A stretch of DNA of 64,000 nt from Marinobacter szutsaonensis (lineage in GTDB: Bacteria; Pseudomonadota; Gammaproteobacteria; Pseudomonadales; Oleiphilaceae), in NCBI RefSeq assembly GCF_039523335.1, contig NZ_BAAAFC010000001.1, positions 1,860,001-1,924,000 on the forward strand, written 5' to 3'. Every line of letters starts with the position of its first letter. Positions within the stretch are counted from its first letter, which is position 1. The position numbers were made by a program, and so were the translations under genes. The notes beneath the pieces are model-generated. The model worked only from the letters and a program-made list of their open reading frames with translations. It was not told where the DNA came from and did no database searches. Positions 8,802 to 17,327 of this stretch are shown one piece after another.

Positions 8802-9460
8802 CAGCCCCCGACTTTTGCCCGATAGATCCTCACCCTGTTGAACTCCTCGAATTCGTTGAGATCCGGCCAGGTCCTGGCTTCAATCACTGCCTGTTTTTCA
8901 TAACAGTCGTTCCCGAGATCCCTGACCCGGGAATCCGCCAACAGGACCTCTGGCGCCGCTGCCAGAAACACCTCAAGCAAAGGGCGGTTTTCGGGATCAT
9001 AGAGTACGTCTGCCGCGACCACCAGATCGATACCCTCGGGCCTCCGGTTCCAGTCATTACAAAACGCCAGCGTGACACCATTGAGCTCCGCGTTGGCGGC
9101 TGCGGCATCCAGTGCCGCCGGATCCAGGTCGCACGCGATCACCCGCGCCGCACCGGCCAGCGCGGCCGACACCGCAACCACCCCCGACCCGGTTCCGAAG
9201 TCCAGCACCACCTTGTCCCGAACGACGTCAGGATGCTCAAGGATCCATTGCGCCAGCACCTGCCCGCTGGCCCAGCAGAACGACCAGTAAGCCGGTTCCG
9301 CAACCACCGCCTGGGCCTCGTCATGGGACAGGGGGCCTTCCAGTACCGCCGGGTCAAACAGGTACAGGGGGATATTCGGACAGCCCGCCGGCCGGGTTTC
9401 TGCCACCCGTCCCCGGCTCAGGGTCTTGCACAAGTGTTCGTTCAACCGTTCCGGTGACAT
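8801..9460 (-). CDS. class I SAM-dependent methyltransferase
   Basis: This 219-residue protein has the SAM-binding motif VLDFGTGSGVVAVSAA followed by an acidic ACDLDP loop and VVAADVLYD. These features resemble the Nnt1/METTL-type protein lysine methyltransferases. The substrate is unknown. The start at 9460 is supported by GGAGGGG four to five bases upstream on the minus strand; a longer frame to 9544 is proline/glycine-rich and unlike the family. It converges with the candidate regulatory RNA, and its stop overlaps that terminator's T-run. It diverges from selU. Confidence 0.8.
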   Translation of the reverse strand: MSPERLNEHLCKTLSRGRVAETRPAGCPNIPLYLFDPAVLEGPLSHDEAQAVVAEPAYWSFCWASGQVLAQWILEHPDVVRDKVVLDFGTGSGVVAVSAALAGAARVIACDLDPAALDAAAANAELNGVTLAFCNDWNRRPEGIDLVVAADVLYDPENRPLLEVFLAAAPEVLLADSRVRDLGNDCYEKQAVIEARTWPDLNEFEEFNRVRIYRAKVGG

Positions 9461-9593
9461 TGCCCCTCCAGCTCCGGATCCAAACGGTCCGCCATTGTAC
9501 CCGCCCGAAGGCCCGGAGGCAGCGCCGGATGGGCAGAAAGACACTCGATCCGTTATACTCTCGCCTCACATTTTCAACCTCCAGGTCCGTGCA

Positions 9594-10697
9594 ATGGCGA
9601 CCCGACCCGACACCGACGACTACCTGTCCCTGTTCCTCAATGATGTGCCGCTGATGGACGTCCGGGCACCGGTGGAGTTTGCCAAAGGCAGCTTTCCCAG
9701 TGCCGAGAATGCGCCACTGATGAACGACGAGGAACGGCACCGGGTCGGGATCTGCTACAAGGAGAAGGGCCAGGACAAGGCCATCGAACTGGGCCACCAG
9801 CTGGTGTCCGGAGACATCAAGGACCAGCGCATCGAGGCCTGGAAACGGTTTGTCGCCCGCCACCCGGACGGTTACCTGTTTTGTTTCCGTGGCGGCCTGC
9901 GCTCTCGCCTGACCCAGCAATGGATCAAGGACTCGGGCATCGACTACCCGCTGGTCAAGGGTGGCTACAAGGCCCTGCGCCGGTTCCTGATCGACAGCCT
10001 CGAGGAACTCATCGAAAAGAGCGAATTCCGGATTTTGAGCGGTCGCACCGGCACCGGCAAGACCCGCGTGCTGCACCAACTGCCCAACCCGGTAGACCTG
10101 GAGGGCCTGGCGAACCACCGCGGCTCAAGCTTCGGCCGCCGGGTCACACCCCAGCCTTTCCAGATCGATTTCGAGAATCGCCTGTCGGTGGCCATGCTCA
10201 AGGCCCATCATCTGACCGGCGGCCCGATTTACCTGGAGGACGAGAGTCGCCTGATCGGCCGCTGCGCCCTGCCCGAGAGCCTTCGGGAGCGTATGGCTGG
10301 TGCGCCCCTACTGGTGCTGGAGCAACCGATGGAGGAGCGGATCGCGATCATCCGCAAGGACTACGTGGAAGACATGCATGCCGACTACGTAGCCCGGGAC
10401 GGGGAGGAAGCCGGCTGGCTGAACTTCCGCGACTACCTGTTGTCCGCCATGGACCGCATCCGCAAACGCCTCGGCGGCGAGCGCCATAAGCAGTTGCGGG
10501 GGCTGATGGAAGCGGCCCTGTCGACCCAGGAGCAGCAGGGTGACCTGCACGGCCACGATGCCTGGATCGAAGCGCTCCTGACCGACTACTACGACCCCAT
10601 GTACGACTACCAGCTCGGCCAGAAAGAAGGGCGGATTCTTGTCCGAGGGGGCCCCGAGGTGATCATCGAGCAAGCCAGGCTGGCCCGGTCCGCGTAG
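9594..10697 (+). CDS. selU: tRNA 2-selenouridine synthase SelU (MnmH)
   Basis: This 367-residue protein replaces sulfur of 2-thiouridine at the wobble position of certain tRNAs with selenium, via a geranylated intermediate. An N-terminal rhodanese domain carries Cys97 in YLFCFRGGLRSR, and a P-loop GRTGTGKT lies at 150-157. Both are in the same positions as in E. coli SelU (364 residues). The ATG at 9594 is used because the protein then begins exactly at the rhodanese domain. A possible -10 box TATACT lies at 9554-9559. No selD was seen in the window, so selenophosphate supply must come from elsewhere. Confidence 0.95.
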   Translation: MATRPDTDDYLSLFLNDVPLMDVRAPVEFAKGSFPSAENAPLMNDEERHRVGICYKEKGQDKAIELGHQLVSGDIKDQRIEAWKRFVARHPDGYLFCFRGGLRSRLTQQWIKDSGIDYPLVKGGYKALRRFLIDSLEELIEKSEFRILSGRTGTGKTRVLHQLPNPVDLEGLANHRGSSFGRRVTPQPFQIDFENRLSVAMLKAHHLTGGPIYLEDESRLIGRCALPESLRERMAGAPLLVLEQPMEERIAIIRKDYVEDMHADYVARDGEEAGWLNFRDYLLSAMDRIRKRLGGERHKQLRGLMEAALSTQEQQGDLHGHDAWIEALLTDYYDPMYDYQLGQKEGRILVRGGPEVIIEQARLARSA

Positions 10698-10748
10698 AAC
10701 TCCCTCCACACCGGATTTCCCTGCTGTTACACGCCTGACGCAAATGTC

Positions 10749-10757
10749 TGCTATAAA
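10749..10757 (+). promoter_or_regulatory. extended -10 element upstream of mscS
   Basis: TGCTATAAA is an extended -10 box (TG-N-TATAAA) 86 bases before the mscS start. A weak -35 (TTACAC) lies 19 bases upstream of the hexamer. Confidence 0.4.
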
Positions 10758-10842
10758 CAAGGCTGGAAGGTACCGGTTTTATCAGCTTTTTTTCAAAGTC
10801 CGAACTCACTCAGAAAAACTCTAAGGAACAAGGAGTCCCTTG

Positions 10843-11676
10843 ATGGAAGACCTCATCGGCGCCAATGGGCGCGCATCCGAACTGCTGGACCAGGCGATTG
10901 CCCTGGTGATGACCTACGCTCCCAAGGTGGTGCTGGCGATCATCACCCTGGTGATCGGTATGTGGCTGATCAACAAGCTGGTAGGTGTGCTTGATGCCAA
11001 GCTCAGCCAGAAAGACCCCACCCTCAACAAGTTTCTCTGCGGCCTGATCGGGGCAGTCCTCAAGATCCTGCTGCTGATCTCCGTGGCTTCCATGGTGGGC
11101 ATTGCCACCACCTCCTTCATCGCTATTATCGGTGCTGCCGGTCTGGCGGTCGGTCTGGCTCTGCAGGGCAGCCTGGCGAACTTCGCCGGCGGCGTGCTGA
11201 TCCTGATCTTCAAACCGTTCAAGGTTGGCGACGTAATCGATGCCCAGGGCTACCTCGGCTCCGTTCGTGAAATCAGCATCCTGTATACCATTGTCGACAC
11301 CTTCGATAACCGCCGGATTGTCATCCCGAACGGCCAGCTGGCCAATGCCAGCCTGACCAACCTAAGTGCCTATCAGACCCGTCGCTGCGACATGACCTTC
11401 GGTATCGGTTATGCCGACGATATCGACAAGGCCAAGGCCATCTGCAAGCGCCTGATCGAGGAAGACGAGCGTGCCCTGAAAGATCCGGAGCCGCTGATCG
11501 TGGTAGGCGCCCTGGGCGAGAGCTCTGTCGACCTGACCGTTCGGGCATGGACCAAGTCCGCTGATCTGTGGCCGTTCTACTGGGATATGCAGGAGCGTGT
11601 AAAGAAGGCCTTCGACGCGGAGGGCATCAGCATCCCGTTCCCCCAGCGCGACGTCCATCTCTATAAGACCGAGTGA
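10843..11676 (+). CDS. mscS: MscS-family small-conductance mechanosensitive channel
   Basis: This 277-residue inner-membrane channel opens under membrane tension to release solutes during osmotic down-shock. Three hydrophobic segments lie in the first 130 residues. The pore-lining helix is rich in Gly and Ala (GAAGLAVGLALQGSLANFAGGVLI region), followed by the FKVGDVI beta-domain typical of MscS. Size is close to E. coli MscS (286 residues). The ATG at 10843 has AAGGAG seven bases upstream; an in-frame TTG one codon earlier is less likely. The protein fits an organism exposed to changing salinity. Confidence 0.93.
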   Translation: MEDLIGANGRASELLDQAIALVMTYAPKVVLAIITLVIGMWLINKLVGVLDAKLSQKDPTLNKFLCGLIGAVLKILLLISVASMVGIATTSFIAIIGAAGLAVGLALQGSLANFAGGVLILIFKPFKVGDVIDAQGYLGSVREISILYTIVDTFDNRRIVIPNGQLANASLTNLSAYQTRRCDMTFGIGYADDIDKAKAICKRLIEEDERALKDPEPLIVVGALGESSVDLTVRAWTKSADLWPFYWDMQERVKKAFDAEGISIPFPQRDVHLYKTE

Positions 11677-11703
11677 ACCGTATCGCACTTGATACATCCG
11701 GTT
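11676..11703 (+). terminator. hairpin at the 3' end of mscS
   Basis: AACCGTATC and GATAC-ATC-CGGTT form an interrupted stem that begins at the last base of the mscS stop codon. No T-run follows, so termination is uncertain. A second weak stem GGCAGGG/CCCTGCC lies at 11744-11770. Confidence 0.35.
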
Positions 11704-11845
11704 ACTCGCAAACTGCGTAACCTCAACTAAGATGAGCAGTAAAGGCAGGGTGTTGAACCGGCGCCCTGCCGAACCCCGGCGGAGCCAGATTCCTCAACGG
11801 TCAACGGCTCCGGGACGCTGTCATTGCTGGTAGGAGGTTGTCGCT

Positions 11846-12400
11846 ATGCCGGTACAGCAGTTGAAGGATTACCTCGACCAGGCAGGTGTGGAATACATGT
11901 GCCTGTCCCACCCCCCGGCGTTCACGGCCCAGGAACTGGCCCATCACGTCAAGATTGCAGGCGACCGCGTCGTCAAGACCGTTATCATTGAACTCGATGG
12001 CAAGATGGCCATGCTGGTGATGCCCGCCACCTGGCGTATCCGCTGGGACCGCCTGTCACAGATTCTGGATACCGATTTTGTCGATCTGGCCGACGAGCAG
12101 GAGTTCCAGGATCGTTTCCCGGACTGCGAGGTGGGCGCCATGCCACCGTTCGGCAACCTGTTCGGCATGACCGTCTATTGCGCCGAATCCCTGACGGAGC
12201 AGCCGGAGCTGGCCTTCGCCGCCGGCAGCCATACCGAATCGGTGCACATGAAGACCTCGGATTTCCTGGACCTGGTGCAGCCGATGGTACTGAACCAGGG
12301 CTTCGTGAAACCCGGCGCCCGCAAACCGGCCTGGCTGGTGAAACGCCGCCGGCACCGGGAACTGGACGAGGAACGGGTGTCCGGAGCCGCCGGCTACTGA
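11846..12400 (+). CDS. YbaK/ProX-domain aminoacyl-tRNA deacylase-like protein
   Basis: This 184-residue protein has the YbaK/aminoacyl-tRNA synthetase-associated domain over roughly residues 1-150. The fold includes the VVKTVIIELDGK and GAMPPFG stretches typical of the family. Relatives hydrolyse mischarged tRNAs such as Cys-tRNA(Pro) in trans. The last 30 residues are basic and outside the domain. TAGGAGG lies nine bases before the ATG at 11846. It is a single gene with 169 bases before it and 81 after it. Confidence 0.8.
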   Translation: MPVQQLKDYLDQAGVEYMCLSHPPAFTAQELAHHVKIAGDRVVKTVIIELDGKMAMLVMPATWRIRWDRLSQILDTDFVDLADEQEFQDRFPDCEVGAMPPFGNLFGMTVYCAESLTEQPELAFAAGSHTESVHMKTSDFLDLVQPMVLNQGFVKPGARKPAWLVKRRRHRELDEERVSGAAGY

Positions 12401-12429
12401 AAACCCGGCCCCGGGTTGACCCGGGTCGC

Positions 12430-12457
12430 TTGTCTGAATGCCTCCATCGCGTAAACT
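12430..12457 (+). promoter_or_regulatory. weak candidate promoter of ubiF
   Basis: TTGTCT (12430-12435) and TAAACT (12452-12457) are separated by 16 bases, 25 bases before the ubiF start. Each box matches 4/6 of the sigma-70 consensus. Confidence 0.3.
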
Positions 12458-12481
12458 GACGGCATCAGACAGGAACCCGCT

Positions 12482-13777
12482 ATGACCCAAGCATTTGATA
12501 TTGTCATTGTCGGCGCCGGCATGGTCGGTGCCGCACTCGCCACCGGACTTGGCCGCGAAGGTCTCTCGGTCGCCATGATCGACCGGGCCTCTGCGCCCCC
12601 ATTCAACCCCGACGCAGCCCCGGATATCCGTGTATCAGCCCTTAGTGTCGGCAGCGAACGCTACCTGGACAGTCTGGGCGCCTGGGCCCGTATTCTCGAC
12701 ATGCGGGCCACACCCTACCGTCGGCTGGCAGTCTGGGACGAGACTCCATACCCGCTCAGCAACCTGGTGCCTCGCCGGTTGACGGAAGTGACCTTCGACG
12801 CCCTGGATCTGGGCGCTCCGCACCTCGGGCACATCGTGGAAAACTCCGTCACCCAGCAGGCGCTGTGGCAGGCGGCCGAAGTCGAACCGGGCGTTACCAT
12901 CCTGGCAGGCTCCGGCGTTGCCAGTGTGGCCCAGGATGAGAACCAGGCAACGGTCACCCTGGAGGATGGCCAGATCCTGAGCGCCAGATTGGTGATCGGT
13001 GCCGATGGCGCCCAATCCCGCATCCGCGATATGGCCGGAATCGGCGTCACCCGGGACCAGTATGGGCAGCAGGCCATGGTCATTTCGGTGCGCTACCGCG
13101 GAGCGGTGGAGGACATCACCTGGCAGGGCTTCTATCCCTCCGGACCCCGGGCTTTCCTGCCGCTGCACAGTTCCGGCGAGACCTTCCCCGGGGAGAGCTG
13201 GGCGTCACTGGTCTGGTATGACTCCCCTGAGCAGCTGGCACATCTGAAAAATCTGGATGACGAGGCCCTGATGGCCGAGATCCAGAGCGCCTTTCCCGAA
13301 GATCTGCCGGTACTGACCCACATTGATGCCCGGGCCAGCTTTCCCATTGCCCGCCAGCACGCCAGGCATTACTTTGCCGGCAGGATGGTCCTGGCCGGGG
13401 ATGCAGCCCACACCATCAATCCGCTGGCAGGCCAGGGTGTGAATCTCGGGTTCCAGGATGCCCAGAGCCTTCAGGCCATGATCCGGGAAGCCCTTCGTGC
13501 CGATGGCGATCCCGCCAGTCCGCAGTGGCTCACCCGCTACGAGCAGGACCGCCGCCCCGCCAACCGGCGGATGATGATGACCATGGACCTTTTCTATCAC
13601 CTGTTCAGCAACCGCATCCCGCCGGTGCACCTGCTGCGCAACCTGGGTCTGGGCACCGCCCGCGCCCTGCCGTTTGCCCGCAACCGGGTTGCCCGCTACG
13701 CCATGGGCATCGATGACCAGTTGCCGGCGGTTCTCAAGCAGCTTACCGAACGGCTGCCGGGCCTGGGCCAGCTTTGA
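12482..13777 (+). CDS. ubiF: UbiF-type 3-demethoxyubiquinol 3-hydroxylase (FAD monooxygenase)
   Basis: This 431-residue flavoprotein belongs to the UbiH/UbiI/UbiF family, which adds ring hydroxyls during ubiquinone synthesis. The FAD-binding start is IVIVGAGMVGAALA, and the second FAD motif is AGDAAHTINPLAGQGVNLG. Many stretches match E. coli UbiF more closely than UbiH, including MRATPYRRLAVWD, VENSVTQQALWQ, LVIGADGAQS and ASLVWYDSP. The protein is about 40 residues longer than E. coli UbiF (391), mainly at the C-terminus and in an insert near residue 95. The ribosome site AGGAA precedes the ATG at 12482. hinT follows in the same direction after 33 bases. Confidence 0.87.
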   Translation: MTQAFDIVIVGAGMVGAALATGLGREGLSVAMIDRASAPPFNPDAAPDIRVSALSVGSERYLDSLGAWARILDMRATPYRRLAVWDETPYPLSNLVPRRLTEVTFDALDLGAPHLGHIVENSVTQQALWQAAEVEPGVTILAGSGVASVAQDENQATVTLEDGQILSARLVIGADGAQSRIRDMAGIGVTRDQYGQQAMVISVRYRGAVEDITWQGFYPSGPRAFLPLHSSGETFPGESWASLVWYDSPEQLAHLKNLDDEALMAEIQSAFPEDLPVLTHIDARASFPIARQHARHYFAGRMVLAGDAAHTINPLAGQGVNLGFQDAQSLQAMIREALRADGDPASPQWLTRYEQDRRPANRRMMMTMDLFYHLFSNRIPPVHLLRNLGLGTARALPFARNRVARYAMGIDDQLPAVLKQLTERLPGLGQL

Positions 13778-13810
13778 ACGATCACTACTGAAAACCAACA
13801 AGGAGCCACC

Positions 13811-14176
13811 ATGTCAGAGACGATTTTCTCCAAGATCATCAACCGCGAAATCCCCGCCGACATCGTCTACGAGGACGATATCAGCCTGGCGTTCAGGGAC
13901 ATCAACCCGCAGGCACCGGTACACCTGCTGGTGATCCCGAAGAAGGCAATTGCCTCCATCAACGACATCGAGGAAGGCGACCGGGAGCTGGTGGGACACC
14001 TGTATTACGTGGCCAGCAAGCTGGCGAAGGAAATGGGCTTTGCAGAGGATGGCTACCGGACGGTGATGAACTGCGGGGAGAATGCCGGGCAGACTGTGTT
14101 CCATATCCACCTGCACCTGCTGGCCGGCAAGCCGTTTGGCTGGCCGCCGTATACCGACAAGATGAAACAGGCCTGA
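13811..14176 (+). CDS. hinT: HIT-family nucleotide-binding hydrolase (HinT)
   Basis: This 121-residue protein carries the histidine triad HIHLHLL at 98-104 and the preceding VMNCGENAGQTVFH loop. HinT proteins hydrolyse nucleoside phosphoramidates and aminoacyl-AMP. AGGAG lies six bases before the ATG. It ends 17 bases before a palindromic repeat array that separates it from the convergent phoU. Confidence 0.93.
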   Translation: MSETIFSKIINREIPADIVYEDDISLAFRDINPQAPVHLLVIPKKAIASINDIEEGDRELVGHLYYVASKLAKEMGFAEDGYRTVMNCGENAGQTVFHIHLHLLAGKPFGWPPYTDKMKQA

Positions 14177-14192
14177 GGGCTGGCATGAAGAC

Positions 14193-14376
14193 GGGGTCAG
14201 AAGCGCGAAGACGGGGTCAGAAGAAAGCGTTCTTCTGACCCCAACCTGGCGGCAAATCCCGAGGCTTGAGCATGAAACAGGGGTCAGATGAAGGCCTTCA
14301 TCTGACCCCAACTTAGCGGCCGATCCCGGGGTTTGGACTTGAACAAGGGGTCAGATGAAAGCTTTCATCTGACCCC
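14193..14376. repeat. REP-like tandem array of 30-bp palindromes, 67-bp period
   Basis: Three complete 30-bp palindromes lie at 14213-14242, 14280-14309 and 14347-14376, exactly 67 bases apart. Each is built on GGGGTCAGATGAAAG or GGGGTCAGAAGAAAG followed by its reverse complement. A lone half-site GGGGTCAG starts at 14193. The 37-base linkers also resemble each other (TGGCGG-N-AA-N-CCCG pattern). The array fills the gap between the convergent genes hinT and phoU and can form strong hairpins in either transcript. The same palindrome occurs twice at 40073-40162. Terminal GGGGTCAGA sequences of this kind are known from REP-like elements mobilised by Y1 transposases; no such transposase is in the window. 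Confidence 0.9.
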
Positions 14377-14397
14377 GTCTTGGCGGTAAACCCCGAA

Positions 14398-15120
14398 TCA
14401 GCGACCAACCACCCGCTCAGCTTCTTCCACCGGCGTGTGGCGCACGTCCTCGCCCTTGACCATGAAGATCACGTTCTCGGCGATGTTGCAGGCGTGGTCA
14501 CCCACCCGCTCCAGCGCTCGCAGCACCCACATGACCGACATGCACCGGGAGATGTTGCGGGTATCTTCCATCATGAAGGTCAGCAGGGTACGGGCCGCAG
14601 CCTGGTATTCCTCGTCCACCCGCTTGTCTTCCTTCATGATGCGCAGCGCCTGCTCGGAGTCGAGGCGGGCGAAGGCATCCAGGGAGTCGTGCAGCATTCC
14701 GAGCACGTGGGTGCCGATGTGGCGCACTTCCACATAGCCCCGCGGCGCCTGGCCTTCCTCGGACAGCTTGATCGCCAGCTTGGCGATCTTCTTGGCTTCA
14801 TCGCCGACCCGCTCGAGGTCCGCCACCATCTTGATCACGGAAATCACCAGCCGCAGGTCCCGGGCGGTGGGCTGGCGACGGGCGATGATCAGGGTCGCTT
14901 CCTCGTCCAGGTCCATTTCCATCTTGTCGACCTGCTTGTCCTTGGCGCGAATCTGCTCGGCGAGGTGGCCGTCGCCGTCCACCAGCGCCTGGACGGCATT
15001 CTCCACCTGGGCCTCGACCATCCCGCCCATTTTCAGGAATTCGGTCTTGAGCTCCATGAGCTCGTCGTTGAACTTGTGGGAGATATGATCTCCGTAAACA
15101 TCGTCCTTCTGTGTAGGCAT
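14398..15120 (-). CDS. phoU: PhoU phosphate signalling protein
   Basis: This 240-residue helical protein has two PhoU domains, each with an E/DxxxD metal-binding pattern (for example DLERVGDEAKKI and ALERVGDHACNI). PhoU links the Pst transporter to the PhoR kinase and damps the Pho response when phosphate is plentiful. The ATG at 15120 is used. An in-frame TTG five codons upstream has its own coding overlap with the ribosome site GGAG, so it is not the start. It lies 33 bases downstream of pstB, the last gene of the pst operon. Confidence 0.94.
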   Translation of the reverse strand: MPTQKDDVYGDHISHKFNDELMELKTEFLKMGGMVEAQVENAVQALVDGDGHLAEQIRAKDKQVDKMEMDLDEEATLIIARRQPTARDLRLVISVIKMVADLERVGDEAKKIAKLAIKLSEEGQAPRGYVEVRHIGTHVLGMLHDSLDAFARLDSEQALRIMKEDKRVDEEYQAAARTLLTFMMEDTRNISRCMSVMWVLRALERVGDHACNIAENVIFMVKGEDVRHTPVEEAERVVGR

Positions 15121-15153
15121 ACTATCTTTCTCCAAAATTCCTCAGATCCGGAA

Positions 15154-16041
15154 TCAGCCGAAGCGACCGGTGATGTAGGATTCGGTCAATTCATGTTCCG
15201 GCGAGGTGAATACCTTGTTGGTCTCGTTCACTTCCACCAGATGGCCGAGGTGGAAATAGGCCGTACGGTGGGATACCCGGGCCGCCTGCTGCATGGAGTG
15301 GGTTACGATCACGATGGTGTAACTCTCGGACAGCTCGGCAATCAGCTCTTCGACCTTGGCCGTGGCGATGGGGTCCAGCGCCGAGCAAGGTTCGTCCATC
15401 AGGACAACCTCCGGGCTGACCGCAATGGCCCGGGCAATGCAAAGGCGCTGCTGCTGGCCACCGGACATACCGGTTGCAGTGGCATCCAGGCGATCCTTGA
15501 CCTCTTCCCACAGACCCGCTTTACGCAAGCTATTCTCTACAATCTCGTCCAGATCCGATTTCCGGTTCGCCAGGCCATGAATCCGGGGGCCATAGGCCAC
15601 GTTGTCGTAGATGGATTTCGGGAACGGGTTGGGCTTCTGGAACACCATACCCACCCGGGCGCGCAGTTCTACCACGTCCCGCTTGGGATCGTAGATATCC
15701 TGGTCATCCAGGTGCAGCGAGCCTTTGACCCGACAGATATCGATACTGTCGTTCATCCGGTTCAGACACCGCAGGAAGGTGGACTTGCCGCAACCGGACG
15801 GTCCGATAAAAGCAATCACCTCATTGCGGGCGATGTCCAGGCTGATGTTCTTGATGGCGCGGTCCTGGCCGTAGAACACCTCGACATTGCGTAGTTTGAA
15901 CTTGGCATCGTCCGAGAAGGGACGACCCACTGTCTTGCCCTCCTCGATCACGGTTTCCGCCGGCTTCTCTTCCTGGACAGGAACAACATTTTCTTCAGGC
16001 ATTTCAGCTTCACTGGTTACCGTTGTATTCAGGGTATTCAT
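15154..16041 (-). CDS. pstB: PstB phosphate ABC transporter ATPase
   Basis: This 295-residue ATPase powers phosphate import through PstCA. Walker A is GPSGCGKS at 80-87, the ABC signature is SGGQQQRL, and Walker B is VVLMDEP. An acidic N-terminal extension of about 48 residues precedes the ABC fold and is longer than in E. coli PstB. AAGGAG lies seven bases before the ATG at 16041. pstA ends 11 bases upstream. Confidence 0.95.
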   Translation of the reverse strand: MNTLNTTVTSEAEMPEENVVPVQEEKPAETVIEEGKTVGRPFSDDAKFKLRNVEVFYGQDRAIKNISLDIARNEVIAFIGPSGCGKSTFLRCLNRMNDSIDICRVKGSLHLDDQDIYDPKRDVVELRARVGMVFQKPNPFPKSIYDNVAYGPRIHGLANRKSDLDEIVENSLRKAGLWEEVKDRLDATATGMSGGQQQRLCIARAIAVSPEVVLMDEPCSALDPIATAKVEELIAELSESYTIVIVTHSMQQAARVSHRTAYFHLGHLVEVNETNKVFTSPEHELTESYITGRFG

Positions 16042-16052
16042 GGAGATTCTCC

Positions 16053-17327
16053 TTACCACCTGCGCTCAAGACGCTTGCGCATCCAGATGGCCAATGCATT
16101 CATACTGATCAGGAAGGTCAACAGCACCATAATCGCTGCCGACGCGCGTTCGATAAAGGCAAGTTCCGGACTACCCGCCCAGAGGAAAACCTGAACCGGC
16201 AGCACCGTGGCCGAGTCAAAGAAGCCATCCGGTACATCCACGATGAACGCCACCATGCCGATCAAAAGCAGCGGTGCGGTCTCGCCCAGCGCCTGAGCCA
16301 TGCCGATGATGGAGCCGGTCAGCATGCCCGGCATCGCCAGTGGCAACACGTGGTGCAGGACTACCTGCATCTTGGAAGCTCCGATACCTTCTGCAGCCTC
16401 GCGAATCGACGGCGGCACACTCTTGATCGCCGCCCGGCTCGAAATGATGATGGTCGGCAGGGTCATCAGGGTCAGCACCAGACCACCCACCACCGGCACC
16501 GAACGGGGCATGCCGAACAGGTTGATAAACACGGCCAGACCCAGCAGGCCGAAGATAATGGACGGTACCGCCGCCAGGTTGTTGATGTTCACCTCGATGA
16601 AGTCGGTGAGCTTGTTCTGGGGCGCGAACTCTTCCAGATAGATGGCTGCCGCCACACCGATCGGGAACGACAGGATCAGGGTCACGAACATGGTTAGCAG
16701 GGAACCCACCACGGCGCCAAGAATACCGGCTTTGGAAGGGTCCCGGGAGTCACCGTTCTGGAAAAAGACATCGTTGAACGAGGTCTCCACCACACCGTCT
16801 TCCTGCAACTGATCTACCCATGCTTGCTGCTGTTCGCTCAGCTTGATGGAATAGGCCTCGTCGCCAGCGTGCTTGGCGTAGACATCCACATCCGTATGGG
16901 CCAGGAACGTCATGGTCCGGGTGGTGTTCAGCCACTCCGGATTCTCCTTCAGCCGATCCCTCAGCGTCACCGAGGCGTAGGGATTGATGAGATCACGCAC
17001 CGCATCCCGATCGGCTTCCGTTGCGGATGGAATCTCCCGGATCAAAGCCTGAACGAGAGGCTCGACGAAATCCGCCATTTTCAGTTGGCGCTCGTCGGTG
17101 GCGTCGTCCAGATACATCATTTCGCCATCAATCTGGACTTCCATCGTCAGGGTCGTCTTCATAAACCCGGTATAGCCCTTGCCGATGATGTCGGCAAACA
17201 GGATCATCAGGGCGGCGAGGGCTACCGCGATTGCCGCGATGCCGTAGGCCCGGAAACGACGTTCCTTACGATAGCGGCGCTTGAGTGACTGGCGGACGAT
17301 CTCCGCCTGAGAGCGTTGGTCAGTCAT
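16053..17327 (-). CDS. pstA: PstA phosphate ABC transporter permease
   Basis: This 424-residue permease has one N-terminal transmembrane segment (near 35-58), a large periplasmic stretch (about 60-190), then the five-helix permease core with the [17 protein letters not shown] coupling motif. The long extra domain makes it bigger than E. coli PstA (296); such long versions are common in marine gammaproteobacteria. The start at 17327 has GGGAA six bases upstream and overlaps the last 8 bases of pstC, which suggests translational coupling. Confidence 0.93.
   Translation of the reverse strand: MTDQRSQAEIVRQSLKRRYRKERRFRAYGIAAIAVALAALMILFADIIGKGYTGFMKTTLTMEVQIDGEMMYLDDATDERQLKMADFVEPLVQALIREIPSATEADRDAVRDLINPYASVTLRDRLKENPEWLNTTRTMTFLAHTDVDVYAKHAGDEAYSIKLSEQQQAWVDQLQEDGVVETSFNDVFFQNGDSRDPSKAGILGAVVGSLLTMFVTLILSFPIGVAAAIYLEEFAPQNKLTDFIEVNINNLAAVPSIIFGLLGLAVFINLFGMPRSVPVVGGLVLTLMTLPTIIISSRAAIKSVPPSIREAAEGIGASKMQVVLHHVLPLAMPGMLTGSIIGMAQALGETAPLLLIGMVAFIVDVPDGFFDSATVLPVQVFLWAGSPELAFIERASAAIMVLLTFLISMNALAIWMRKRLERRW

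Noticed and set aside
14380..15894. 504-codon plus-strand frame over phoU and pstB
   Set aside because: Antisense shadow spanning two clearly coding minus-strand genes.
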